Shown here piece after piece: positions 56,538 through 63,508 of a stretch of DNA of 64,000 nucleotides. A program made the position numbers and the translations under genes. Source of the stretch: Nocardiopsis alkaliphila YIM 80379 (GTDB lineage Bacteria > Actinomycetota > Actinomycetes > Streptosporangiales > Streptosporangiaceae); NCBI RefSeq assembly GCF_000341005.1, contig NZ_ANBD01000055.1, positions 12,834 through 76,833 of the forward strand, in the 5' to 3' direction. Position 1 is the first letter of the stretch, and the number at the start of each line of letters is the position of its first letter. The notes beneath the pieces are model-generated. The model had not been told where the DNA came from. It did not search any database and saw only the letters and a program-made list of their open reading frames with translations.

Positions 56538-57152
56538 ATGGGTTCGGAGTCCACGATGAACGATGAGGAAGTCTTCCCCGAGGGGGAGGGGCCAGCCCCC
56601 GTGATCCCCGATGTCTGGAGGGTGGCTCTGCGTCCTCACGAGGATGTGCGCGGCCGATTTGTGGAGAGTTTCCACCAGGAACGCTTCGCCGCCGAGAGCG
56701 GGCGGCTCATGACGGTCAGACAGGTGAACTACTCGGTATCCCGCCGGGGGGTTGTGCGAGGGGTGCACTATTTCGCGGGCCCGGGTGGCCAGACGAAGTA
56801 TGTGACGTGTGTTTCAGGCGAGGTGCTCGACGTGGCGGTCGACCTCCGGGTCGGGTCGCCCACCTACGGCAGGTGGGAGTCGGTGCGGATGGACGCCTCC
56901 CGCCCGCGCGCCGTCCACGTGCCGGTGGGGCTGGGACACGCTTTCGTCGCCCTGAGCGAAGAGGCGGTGATGCTCTACCTGTGCGACTCGCCCTACGTCC
57001 CCGGACTGGAGCGGACCGTGCACCCCCTCGATCCGGAGCTCGCGCTCCCCTGGTCTGGTGACCTCGCCCCGACCCTGTCAGAGCGGGACCACGCGGCACC
57101 GTCTCTGGCCGAGGCCCGAGCGGACGGTCTCCTACCTTCCCACCCCTCCTGA
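56538..57152 (+). CDS. dTDP-4-keto-6-deoxyhexose 3,5-epimerase (RmlC type)
   Basis: This cupin-fold epimerase of about 204 residues inverts C5, or C3 and C5, of the keto sugar, giving L-configured sugars. Segments are HEDVRGRFVESFHQERFA, VNYSVSRRGVVRGVHYF with the catalytic His, KYVTCVSGEVLDVAVDLRVG, and VPVGLGHAFVALSEEAVMLY. Starts at 56538 and 56556 both have GGAG at suitable distance. It stands alone between a reverse-strand ketoreductase and rmlB. Whether it acts at C5 only cannot be told from sequence. Confidence 0.88.
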   Translation: MGSESTMNDEEVFPEGEGPAPVIPDVWRVALRPHEDVRGRFVESFHQERFAAESGRLMTVRQVNYSVSRRGVVRGVHYFAGPGGQTKYVTCVSGEVLDVAVDLRVGSPTYGRWESVRMDASRPRAVHVPVGLGHAFVALSEEAVMLYLCDSPYVPGLERTVHPLDPELALPWSGDLAPTLSERDHAAPSLAEARADGLLPSHPS

Positions 57153-57153
57153 G

Positions 57154-57189
57154 GTGTGCGGGGACCGGGTGAGCCCGGACCCCGCACAC
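57154..57189. terminator. Bidirectional terminator between epimerase and rmlB
   Basis: Arms of 16 bases (57154-57169 and 57174-57189) pair with a single A-A mismatch around a TGAG loop. It starts one base after the epimerase stop codon and lies 5 bases from the rmlB stop. Confidence 0.85.
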
Positions 57190-57193
57190 GCGG

Positions 57194-58174
57194 TCAGTCC
57201 GCGAACGGTCGCTCACCCGGGGTGCTCCACCACTCGGGGTGGTCGCGATACCAGGAGACCGTGCACGCGAGCCCTTCCAGGAAGGGCACCTGGGGGGCGT
57301 ACCCCAACTCCTCACGGATGCGGGAGTCGTCGAGCGAGTAGCGCCGGTCGTGGCCCTTGCGGTCGGCTACCGCCCGGACGCGCGATTCTTCCGCTCCGCA
57401 CAGGTCGAGCAGGGTCCGTGCCATACGACGATTGGTGAGCCCGTCACCGCCACCGACGTTGTACACCCGGCCCGCTGTCCCCTTCATGAGGACGAGGTGG
57501 ATGGCACGGCAGTGGTCGTCGACGTGCAGCCACTCACGGACATGGGAACCGTCGCCGTAGAGAGTGATCTCTCCACCAGTGAGCACGTGGGTGATCGACT
57601 TCGGAACGAATTTCTCCACGTGCTGGCGCGGGCCGTAGTTGTTGGTGCAGCGAGTGACAGACGCGTCGAGTCCGTGGGTGCGGACGTAGGAACGGACGAC
57701 CAGGTCGGCCGCAGCCTTCGACGCGGAGTAGGGGTTGTTGGGCAGGAGCGGGGAATTCTCGGTCCAGCTCCCCTCGGACAGGGAGCCGTAGACCTCGTCC
57801 GTGGACACATGCACCACACGCTCGACGCCACCGCCGAGACAGGCTTCCAGCAGGTTCTGCGTGCCCTGGACGTTGACGCGCACGAACGCCCCGGCCGCCT
57901 CCACGGAACGGTCGACGTGTGATTCGGCCGCGAAGTGCACGACGGCGTCATGGCCCGGGACGATGTCGCGCATCAACGCGGGATCGCACACGTCTCCCTG
58001 GACGAAGGTGAGCCGCGGGTGTTCGGCGGGCAGGTTGTCCCGGCGCCCCGCGTATCCCAGGGTGTCCAGCGCGGTGACGTCGACCTTGTCGAGCCCGGTG
58101 TAGCCACCCGCCAGCAGGGTGCGCGTGTAGTGCGATCCGATGAACCCTGCCGCCCCCGTCACGAGAACCCTCAT
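57194..58174 (-). CDS. rmlB: dTDP-glucose 4,6-dehydratase
   Basis: This 326-residue extended SDR makes TDP-4-keto-6-deoxyglucose. It has TGAAGFIGSHY at the N-terminus, the catalytic STDEVYGSL (Thr-Asp-Glu), YSASKAAADLVVRSY with the Tyr and Lys, and TNNYGPRQHVEKFVPK. The start overlaps the rmlA stop as ATGA, so rmlA and rmlB form one operon reading away from the carrier-protein operon. Confidence 0.95.
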   Translation of the reverse strand: MRVLVTGAAGFIGSHYTRTLLAGGYTGLDKVDVTALDTLGYAGRRDNLPAEHPRLTFVQGDVCDPALMRDIVPGHDAVVHFAAESHVDRSVEAAGAFVRVNVQGTQNLLEACLGGGVERVVHVSTDEVYGSLSEGSWTENSPLLPNNPYSASKAAADLVVRSYVRTHGLDASVTRCTNNYGPRQHVEKFVPKSITHVLTGGEITLYGDGSHVREWLHVDDHCRAIHLVLMKGTAGRVYNVGGGDGLTNRRMARTLLDLCGAEESRVRAVADRKGHDRRYSLDDSRIREELGYAPQVPFLEGLACTVSWYRDHPEWWSTPGERPFAD

Positions 58175-59235
58175 CCGTGGACCTCCACCTTGCTGTCGTC
58201 ACCGATGAAGAGGGTGCGGCGATGCGTGACGGGCGAGTCGGTTACCGAGGCGCGGCGCCCGATCACCGAGCTGTGCACACCGATGACACCGCGGACGGCG
58301 GCGCCCTCCAACACGATGGAATCCGCTACCCCCGCCCGGTCCAGGACACAACCGTCACCGACCGAGGTGTAGGGGCCGACAACGCTGTCGGAGACGACCG
58401 CGCCCGCCCCGATCACCGCGGGCCCGGCCAGGTGGGAGCGTGTGACGCGGGCGCCCTCGCCCACGACGACCGGGCCGACGATCCGGCTGTTCGGGTCCAC
58501 CGCACCGAGGATCCGCGGTTTCAGGCCCGCCAACAGTTCGCGGTTACAGTCCAGCACGTCCAAGACCCGCCCGGTGTCCCGCCAAAATCCCTGGTGAACG
58601 CTGGTGCGGACATCGCCTCCCTGGTCGACCATCCACTGGATCGCGTCGGTGATCTCCAGCTCACCGCGTTCACTCGGCGTGATCGCGTCGACCGCCTCGT
58701 GCACGGCAGCGGTCAGGAAGTAGACACCGATCACCGCCAGATCGCTCACGGGGTGCTCGGGCTTCTCGACCAGCCGGAGCACACGGCCTTCGGAATCCAC
58801 CTCGGCGACCCCGAACCGGCGGGGATCGTCGACCTTGCGCACGGCCAGGTGCGCGTCGCTGCGGTCGGCCCGGAAACGGTCGGCGATCTCGCTCAGACCC
58901 CCGGTGAGCATGTTGTCCCCGAGATACATGACGAAGTCGTCGTCCCCGAGGAACCGGCGGGCGATCCGCACACAGTGCGCCAGCCCGAGCGGCGCCTCCT
59001 GCCTGATGTACGTGATGTCGACGTCGTGGGACGAACCGTCTCCCAGGACCGCGCGGATGTCTTCCGAACGGTCGCCGACGACCACCGCGACCGAGGTGAC
59101 CCCCAACTCTCTGACGCTGTCGATGACGTGGCCGAGGATCGGTCTGTTCGCCACCGGGACGAGCTGCTTGGGCATGGAGTAGCTGAATGGGCGCAGGCGC
59201 GTGCCCGACCCCCCGGACAGGACCAGGGCTTTCAT
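58171..59235 (-). CDS. rmlA: Glucose-1-phosphate thymidylyltransferase (long form)
   Basis: This 354-residue nucleotidyltransferase makes TDP-glucose. The nucleotide loop LSGGSGTRLRPFSYSMPKQL is at residues 6-25, LGDNML and GELEITDAIQ follow, and a C-terminal left-handed beta-helix of hexapeptide-like repeats (GVHSSVIGRRASVTDSPV) covers about residues 240-354. This two-domain form is the StrD-like long type found in antibiotic clusters. The ATG at 59235 has GAAGGGGA upstream. It diverges from the adenylating enzyme gene across about 206 bases. Confidence 0.95.
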   Translation of the reverse strand: MKALVLSGGSGTRLRPFSYSMPKQLVPVANRPILGHVIDSVRELGVTSVAVVVGDRSEDIRAVLGDGSSHDVDITYIRQEAPLGLAHCVRIARRFLGDDDFVMYLGDNMLTGGLSEIADRFRADRSDAHLAVRKVDDPRRFGVAEVDSEGRVLRLVEKPEHPVSDLAVIGVYFLTAAVHEAVDAITPSERGELEITDAIQWMVDQGGDVRTSVHQGFWRDTGRVLDVLDCNRELLAGLKPRILGAVDPNSRIVGPVVVGEGARVTRSHLAGPAVIGAGAVVSDSVVGPYTSVGDGCVLDRAGVADSIVLEGAAVRGVIGVHSSVIGRRASVTDSPVTHRRTLFIGDDSKVEVHG

Positions 59236-59441
59236 GAAGTCCCCTTCTCGACTAAGCCGGATGCATCGTGGCCCAGCTATTTGCGCGGTCAACGGTGTCC
59301 GCGCCCGCTCGCGCCCTTGTCGAGCACCGCTGGAAAACGTTCGTGATCAGGCCGGTCCGGCGCGCGTACACCGGTTCTCTGACGCTTCTCTAGCCCGGGC
59401 GCTGAGACTTCGGTGCACCGGTACGGACTGGGAAGGGAAAG

Positions 59442-60947
59442 ATGCGCACGTACTCGCTGGTCGAAGCGTTCCTTCGACACGCCCGCGAACGGCCTCTGGC
59501 GCCGGCCCTGGTCTGGCGGGAAGAGGAGCTCGGTTACGGCGACCTCCTCCGTCGGGCGGACTCGGTCCGTGCCCGGTTGAAGGCGATGGACGCTCCGTCG
59601 AACGAACCCGTCTGCCTTCTCGCCGCCAAGTCGCCGGAGGCGGTGGCGATGGTTCTGGCCTGCCTCATGGAGCGGCGCGCCTTTCTCATACCCTCGCTGG
59701 ATCTGGGCGCCCGCGCACTCCGTGGGTTGATCGACCTCAGCGGTTGTCGCGCGGTTCTCACTCCTGAGGGCACGCCACGGAACCGTGTGCCCGCAGGTGC
59801 GGGTGGTGCGGTGCCTCCTCTGCCCGAGGACACGTCGTTCATGCTGACCACGTCCGGTTCCACCGGGATGCCGAAGGTCGTGCCTCTGAGCGCCGGGGCC
59901 GTGGACCGGTTCACCCGGTGGGCCGGAGGAAGGTTCGATCTGGGGCCAGGCTCGAGAGTGCTCAGCTACGCGCCGCTCCACTTCGACCTGTGCCTATTGG
60001 ACGTGTGGGCGACCTTGGCCCACGGCGGTTGTGTGGTTTTGGCGGATCCCGGCCTGGCCGCGCGGGGTGACTATCTCCTCGACCTCGTCGCGCGCTGGGA
60101 AGTCTCCACCGTGCAGGCGGTGCCCATGTTCTACCGGTTGGTGGCCGAGGCCGCCGACACGAAACGGCAGTCCCTGCCCGGCGTGCGGCACGCGATCCTC
60201 ACCGGAGACAGCGTGCCCGGACCGCTCCAGCGTCGTATACCGGACCTGCTGCCCAACGCCCGCCTCTACAACGTGTACGGGTGCACGGAGACCAACGACA
60301 GCCTCATCCACGAGATCGAATCCGAGGACGGGCTCGGCGCCCCCTTTCCGCTGGGCTCACCTCTGCCCGGGGTCACCGTCGCGGTCGTGGATTCCGAAGG
60401 CCGACCGTTCCGCGGCTCCGGCATAGGGGAGCTGTGGGTGCGTACACCGTTCCAGACCCTGGGCTACCTGGGCCGGGCCAATGACCGGACGGTCTTCGCT
60501 GACGATCCGGGTTCCGGCGGACGGAACAGCGGTCCCTTCTTCCGTACGGGTGACCTGGTCCGACGGGACGAGACGGGCCGGATCACCCTGGAAGGCCGTG
60601 GCGACTTCCACGTCAAGGTGCGCGGTGTGCGGGTCAACACCCAGGAAGTCGAGCACGTCCTGCTCCACCACCCCGACGTCGTCGAAGCCGTCGTCCTGGC
60701 CCGGCGGGATCTGGTCGCCGGTCGTCTCCTGCACCTGGTGGTCCGTAGAACACCCGGGAGCGAACTCAACAGCCTCGTGCTGCGACGCCACTGCGCCGCC
60801 AGGCTGCCCCGAGCGGCCCTGCCCTCCACTGTGCGGATCACGGACGATGCCCTGCCCCGCACCTCGACTGGTAAGCCCGACCGTGAGCGGATCGCACGGG
60901 TCTACTTCGAGCCCGATCGACCCAACGAACAAGGAGAACAGACATGA
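59442..60947 (+). CDS. Stand-alone amino-acid adenylating enzyme
   Basis: This 501-residue ANL enzyme activates a carboxylic acid as the adenylate and loads the carrier protein encoded next. Core motifs are LTTSGSTGMPKVVPLS (about residues 134-149), YAPLHFDLCLLDVWATL with the Asp that binds the amino group in amino-acid-specific members, VYGCTETND, FFRTGDLVRRD and TSTGKPDRERI with the catalytic Lys. The Asp indicates an amino acid; the HFDL segment and partner genes recall prolyl-AMP ligases such as RedM, PltF and CloN4. Specificity is an inference. GGGAAGGG precedes the ATG. Confidence 0.85.
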   Translation: MRTYSLVEAFLRHARERPLAPALVWREEELGYGDLLRRADSVRARLKAMDAPSNEPVCLLAAKSPEAVAMVLACLMERRAFLIPSLDLGARALRGLIDLSGCRAVLTPEGTPRNRVPAGAGGAVPPLPEDTSFMLTTSGSTGMPKVVPLSAGAVDRFTRWAGGRFDLGPGSRVLSYAPLHFDLCLLDVWATLAHGGCVVLADPGLAARGDYLLDLVARWEVSTVQAVPMFYRLVAEAADTKRQSLPGVRHAILTGDSVPGPLQRRIPDLLPNARLYNVYGCTETNDSLIHEIESEDGLGAPFPLGSPLPGVTVAVVDSEGRPFRGSGIGELWVRTPFQTLGYLGRANDRTVFADDPGSGGRNSGPFFRTGDLVRRDETGRITLEGRGDFHVKVRGVRVNTQEVEHVLLHHPDVVEAVVLARRDLVAGRLLHLVVRRTPGSELNSLVLRRHCAARLPRAALPSTVRITDDALPRTSTGKPDRERIARVYFEPDRPNEQGEQT

Positions 60948-61207
60948 GGCACGCCGAGACCATCCGGGAGTTCGTGGTGACGGAGTTCCTCCCGGACGTG
61001 AGCGCCGGGGAACTGGAGATGGATCTCGACCTCCTGGAGAGCGGGATCGTCGACAGCCTGGGGCTGCTCAAGGTGATCGCCTGGCTGGAGGAGCGGTACG
61101 ACGTCGTGGCGGAGAACGAGGACCTGACCCCCGAACGGTTCCGGTCCATCGCTTCCATCGCGGAGTTCCTCGAACAGGCGAACCGCAGCCCGTCGGAAGC
61201 GGAGTGA
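60944..61207 (+). CDS. Acyl/peptidyl carrier protein
   Basis: This 87-residue carrier protein has the phosphopantetheine-accepting Ser38 in LLESGIVDSLGLLKVIAWLE. Acidic helices on both sides are typical. It overlaps the adenylating gene by 4 bases (ATGA), which indicates the adenylate is transferred to this protein. It should hold the substrate for the dehydrogenase-family enzyme encoded at the end of the operon. Confidence 0.93.
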   Translation: MRHAETIREFVVTEFLPDVSAGELEMDLDLLESGIVDSLGLLKVIAWLEERYDVVAENEDLTPERFRSIASIAEFLEQANRSPSEAE

Positions 61208-61210
61208 CCC

Positions 61211-62260
61211 ATGTCCGAGTTCATCGACGCATTCGTCAACGGGGGGCGTCCTGTGGAGGAGACGGAGTGGGACTCCTTCTGGGAGCGCCTGCGCTCCGGA
61301 AAGCCGGTCCCGGGTGAGGCCGCGGCGGTTCTGGCCGGTCTGTCGGCTCGTCGACCCGAGGCCGCGACCCTGTCCGCCCTGCTGGCCTCTTTGGACATGG
61401 AGCGCCGCCTCGAGGAGGCCGGGCCCTTCCCTGACACGGTCAACATCGTTGGGACCGGTGGCGGGCCGCGCACGTTCAACGTGTCGGTGGCGGCGGCGCT
61501 CGTCGCGGCCGCGACGGGTGTGCGGGTTCTCAAGACCGGTTCTCGGGCCTATACGAGCGGAGTCGGGTCCGTCGACCTGCTTGGCTTCTTGGGGATCCCC
61601 CTGACCACGTCCCACGCGCAGACCCGAGAGTTCCTGGACCGCCACGGCGTGGCCTTCCCCGGCGGCTTCGTCTTCCCGACGGAGCTGGCGCTCCTGGCGC
61701 GGAGCGTGTACCCGCTCGACATGCGCACGGTGGGGCGGTTCGTCAGCCGTGTCGGTCCCCTGCTGGCCGCGGTGCCCACCACGGCCCAGGTCACCGGGGT
61801 CAGCGAGCCCGCCCTGGCCGACCTCCTGCTCCACGCGGCGCGGAGGTCGGGGAGGGCGCTCTGGCTATGCTCCAACGACCTCGGGGTGGACGAGCTGCTC
61901 AGCTTCCGTACGAACACGGTGCGCGGCACCGGGGGGAACACGTACGACCTGGACGGCGGGGCCCTCGGACTCACCCCCGGCAGCCTCGACGACCTACGTC
62001 CTGTCGAAGGCCGGGAGGCGGTGGCCCGCGACTTCGTCCGGCTGCTGGGCGGGGGCAGATCGCGCGTGGCGACGGAAACCGTCTGCCTGAACGCGGCTGC
62101 CCTGGCCCGCGCGAACGGGCAACCCGGGTCTTGGCCGGACCTGGTGGACATCGCGGCCGACGCCGTGTACAGCGGCGCGGCCGTTCGCCTCCTCCACGAA
62201 CTCAGGGAAACGACCGGGACACGGTCCGGGCCCCCACCTGTTCCGGAGGTCGCGTCGTGA
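61211..62260 (+). CDS. TrpD-like (anthranilate phosphoribosyltransferase family) protein
   Basis: This 349-residue protein has the glycosyltransferase family 3 fold of TrpD. The PRPP-loop segment reads VNIVGTGGGPRTFNVSVAAA (near residues 78-97) where TrpD has GTGGD and NxST. RVLKTGSRAYTSGVGSVDLL replaces the usual KHGNRS, and the metal-binding Asp-Glu pair remains in LGVDELLSFRT. The changed GTGGG and KTGSR positions touch the diphosphate and anthranilate sites of TrpD, so a different acceptor, or a different reaction, is likely. It starts 3 bases after the carrier gene and overlaps the TrpA-like gene. Confidence 0.8.
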   Translation: MSEFIDAFVNGGRPVEETEWDSFWERLRSGKPVPGEAAAVLAGLSARRPEAATLSALLASLDMERRLEEAGPFPDTVNIVGTGGGPRTFNVSVAAALVAAATGVRVLKTGSRAYTSGVGSVDLLGFLGIPLTTSHAQTREFLDRHGVAFPGGFVFPTELALLARSVYPLDMRTVGRFVSRVGPLLAAVPTTAQVTGVSEPALADLLLHAARRSGRALWLCSNDLGVDELLSFRTNTVRGTGGNTYDLDGGALGLTPGSLDDLRPVEGREAVARDFVRLLGGGRSRVATETVCLNAAALARANGQPGSWPDLVDIAADAVYSGAAVRLLHELRETTGTRSGPPPVPEVAS

Positions 62261-63123
62261 ACAGCTTCTTCACGGGCAGGCCGCCGGGAACACCCGGGCT
62301 CGTCCTGTTCCTGAACGCGGGGGATCCGCCATTGCGGAACCTGCCTCGTCTGGCCGAGGCACTCGACGCGCTGGGCGTGGACTGCCTCGAACTCGCCGTT
62401 CCCTTCCCGAACTCGGCCACCGACGGGCCCGTGATCCGCCGCTCCGCGCACAGGGCACTGTCCGACGGGGTCGACCTCGACCGGGTCTTGGCCGCTGTCG
62501 AACGGATCCGGCCCCGGCTGCGCCGGATGCGCGTCGTGCTCCTAGCCGACTGGAGCTACACCGTGCGGCCCCTGGGCATCGGCGCCTTCGTCCGGCGGGT
62601 CCGCGACCAGGGGGCGGACGGGCTGCTCGTGCACGGGTTGCCCCCTCGGGGCCGCGACGCGTACCTGGGCGCAGTACGTGAGACGGGCCTGCCCTCCGTC
62701 ACGACCTGCTACGCGGGTTCCGACCCGGCGGTGGTGGCCAGGGCGGCGGCGGAGGCTACGGCCTTCGTCTATCTCGTCGCCTACTACGGCAGGAGCGGTG
62801 GCGCGGGACGTATCGATCCCCGGAGCGTGGCGGCGGCCGCGGCGGAGCTGAGAAAACGGACCGACGTTCCGATCGCGGTCGGTTTCGGAGTGTCCGGAGC
62901 CGCTGACACCGAACGTATGCACCGCCTGGGCGCCGACGCGGTGGTCGTCGGCAGCGCCGCAGTCGAGAGCGTGGAGAGGTCCCTGGCCGAACGCCGTGAC
63001 TTCGTGCACGCGCTGGAAGACCTCGTCCGCCGGCTCCGCTCGAAGCCGGCGAAGTCCCCGGCCCCCGCCCGAACGGGCGCGGCTAGCTCTCAGGGAAAGG
63101 ACCACAGGAATGATCATCCGTGA
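62257..63123 (+). CDS. TrpA-like (tryptophan synthase alpha family) protein
   Basis: This 288-residue TIM-barrel protein resembles the TrpA subunit, which cleaves indole-3-glycerol phosphate to indole and glyceraldehyde 3-phosphate. The two catalytic acids are kept: Glu45 in CLELAVPF and Asp56 in ATDGPVI, and VPIAVGFGVSGAADTERM matches the phosphate end. The loop PFPNSATDGP differs from the normal PFSDPxADGP. No TrpB is present, so it may act alone as a lyase, like plant BX1, or on another aryl-glycerol phosphate. GGAGG precedes the GTG start, which overlaps the TrpD-like stop. Confidence 0.82.
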   Translation: MNSFFTGRPPGTPGLVLFLNAGDPPLRNLPRLAEALDALGVDCLELAVPFPNSATDGPVIRRSAHRALSDGVDLDRVLAAVERIRPRLRRMRVVLLADWSYTVRPLGIGAFVRRVRDQGADGLLVHGLPPRGRDAYLGAVRETGLPSVTTCYAGSDPAVVARAAAEATAFVYLVAYYGRSGGAGRIDPRSVAAAAAELRKRTDVPIAVGFGVSGAADTERMHRLGADAVVVGSAAVESVERSLAERRDFVHALEDLVRRLRSKPAKSPAPARTGAASSQGKDHRNDHP

Positions 63124-63484
63124 TCTGGAAAGCGTGAAAACCGTCGAGTGGGGCAACGGACTCAGCCGCAGGCTCCTCCTCGAAAGCGACGGTATGGGGT
63201 ACTCGGTCACCGACACCACCGTCCGCGCGGGCACCAAGTCCCGCTTGGAGTACCGGAGCCACCTGGAGGCGTGCTACTGCATCGAGGGCTCAGGGGAGGT
63301 CGTCAGCGCCTCGGGTGACTCCTACCCGATCACACCGGGCCGACTGTACGCGCTAGACCAGCACGAGGCGCATTACCTGATCGCGTCGCCCGACGCCGAC
63401 CTGCGGCTCGTCTGCGTGTTCTCACCGGCGTTGACCGGAGACGAACAGCACGACCTCGACGCCGACGGTTTTTCCCAGTACTGA
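63110..63484 (+). CDS. EctC-like ectoine synthase family cupin
   Basis: This 124-residue cupin matches L-ectoine synthase, which closes N-gamma-acetyl-diaminobutyrate into a tetrahydropyrimidine. Motifs are VEWGNGLSRRLLLESDGMGY, EYRSHLEACYCIEGSGEV, TPGRLYALDQHEAHYL and LTGDEQHDLDADGF. The metal ligands expected for EctC (Glu53, Tyr80, His88), the catalytic Tyr48, and the C-terminal Glu and His are present. No ectA, ectB or ectD is adjacent; instead it is inside a carrier-protein operon, overlapping the TrpA-like gene by 14 bases. Cyclising another acylated diamine is possible. Confidence 0.88.
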   Translation: MIIRDLESVKTVEWGNGLSRRLLLESDGMGYSVTDTTVRAGTKSRLEYRSHLEACYCIEGSGEVVSASGDSYPITPGRLYALDQHEAHYLIASPDADLRLVCVFSPALTGDEQHDLDADGFSQY

Positions 63485-63508
63485 ACCACCTCCGACAGGA
63501 GTGCACTG

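Noticed and set aside
61211-63123. Ordinary tryptophan biosynthesis operon
   Set aside because: trpE, trpC, trpF and trpB are absent, the TrpD substrate motifs are altered and the flanking genes are a carrier protein and an EctC homologue.
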